NCBI GenBank assembly: GCA_945952355.1
Contig: CAMFIW010000179.1
Coordinates: 1 to 6,384, forward strand
Direction of reading: 5' to 3'
Origin: an uncultured Phenylobacterium sp.
GTDB lineage: Bacteria; Pseudomonadota; Alphaproteobacteria; Caulobacterales; Caulobacteraceae
Length of the DNA: 6,384 nucleotides
Shown: positions 5,968-6,384 of the stretch, in pieces
How the letters are laid out: each line of letters begins with the position of its first letter
Numbering within the stretch: position 1 is the first letter of the stretch
Position numbers and translations under genes: made by a program
The notes under the pieces: generated by a model
Databases searched by the model: none
What the model was told of the DNA's origin: nothing
Seen by the model: the letters and a program-made list of their open reading frames with translations, nothing else

Positions 5968-6384
5968 CTAGCGGGCGGCTTGCAGGCGCTCGACGGTCGC
6001 GGTGACGCGCTCGTTCAGCGGCTTCAGGCTGTCCTTCATCGAGGCCGAAACGATCTCCGAGGCCTTGCTGACCTGGGCGATGTAGGCTTCCAGGGCCGAC
6101 TTGGCGAAGCCGGTCTGCAGCTCGACGACTTCCTGCACGCTCTTGGCGCCCGAGAGCGACTTGGCGGCGGCGACCTGGTTTTCCATCGCGGCCTTCGAGT
6201 AGGCGATGGTCTCGGCGCCCAGAGCTTCGGCGCCCTTGGCGGCGGCGGTCACCGAGGCGATGACCGCTTCCAGGTTCTTCTTGGAATAGGCGTTCACTTC
6301 GTTGAGGCCGGCCAGCGACTTCTCGACGGCGTCCTTGAACGCCTGGTTGCCGGCGGTGGTGAACTGTTCGACGGTGGACTTCAC
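5968..6384 (-). CDS. Phasin family protein, C-terminal part (5' end beyond window)
   Basis: Phasins are amphipathic helical proteins that coat polyhydroxyalkanoate storage granules. The 138 residues visible form a continuous Ala/Lys/Glu/Ser-rich helical sequence matching the Phasin_2 type: EQFTTAGNQAFKDAVEKSL, NAYSKKNLEAVIAS, AYSKAAMENQ, SVQEVVELQTGFAKSALEAY, and a closing KPLNERVTATVERLQAAR. There are no cysteines, and tryptophan is absent, as is common for phasins. The first visible codon is GTG, but it is at the window edge inside a conserved-looking stretch. Full-length family members are usually longer, so it is most likely an internal valine and the true start lies outside. The gene ends in TAG and is followed by two hairpins. 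Confidence 0.93.
   Translation of the reverse strand: MKSTVEQFTTAGNQAFKDAVEKSLAGLNEVNAYSKKNLEAVIASVTAAAKGAEALGAETIAYSKAAMENQVAAAKSLSGAKSVQEVVELQTGFAKSALEAYIAQVSKASEIVSASMKDSLKPLNERVTATVERLQAAR

Overview
The window is GC-rich (60-base blocks I counted run from about 57 to 73 % GC). It carries eight protein-coding genes with almost no spare DNA between them. The protein types, the GC content, the Caulobacter-like -10 motif and the ClpA, phasin and COG3146-type sequences all suggest an alphaproteobacterium, most likely of the Caulobacterales (Caulobacter/Phenylobacterium-like). This placement is from recall of family sequences, not from a search. There are no rRNA or tRNA genes, CRISPR arrays or insertion sequences, and no gene-free stretch approaches 300 bases. 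The longest non-coding gap is 114 bases (5854-5967), and its contents are annotated.

Left part (1-1425): bases 1-9 match the end of the Tn5/Nextera mosaic-end adapter, so the true genomic sequence probably begins at base 10, inside clpA. The C-terminal ~60 % of ClpA follows on the + strand and ends at a textbook intrinsic terminator.

Middle part (1426-3493): two genes read leftward, a HIT-family nucleotide-binding protein and then a phytanoyl-CoA dioxygenase (PhyH)-like Fe(II)/2-oxoglutarate oxygenase with a TTG start. The 65-base gap between them holds an unusual AT-rich inverted repeat. A DUF4287-DUF5655 protein of unknown function is divergent from the HIT gene across only 47 bases.

Right part (3495-5853): a tightly coupled leftward operon encodes a RidA-family protein, a glycerophosphodiester phosphodiesterase, and a FemAB-like/GNAT predicted acyltransferase (COG3146). 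Each junction is a 4-base GTGA overlap, in which the GTG start of the next gene shares bases with the TGA stop of the previous one. A GCTAGACC -10-like box just before the RidA ATG suggests a near-leaderless transcript.

Right edge (5968-6384): the C-terminal part of a phasin (polyhydroxyalkanoate granule-associated protein) reads leftward and continues beyond the window. Two hairpins follow it, and the second looks like a terminator.

Functionally this is mostly conserved housekeeping sequence: protein quality control (ClpA), metabolite repair (RidA), phospholipid head-group turnover (GDPD), a predicted acyltransferase, a HIT hydrolase and carbon-storage granules (phasin). The PhyH and DUF4287 genes look like the most lineage-variable components. 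I see no convincing new defence or mobile system. The most interesting unexplained parts are the coupled RidA-GDPD-acyltransferase operon, the palindromic hit-phyH spacer and the crowded hit/DUF4287 divergent junction.
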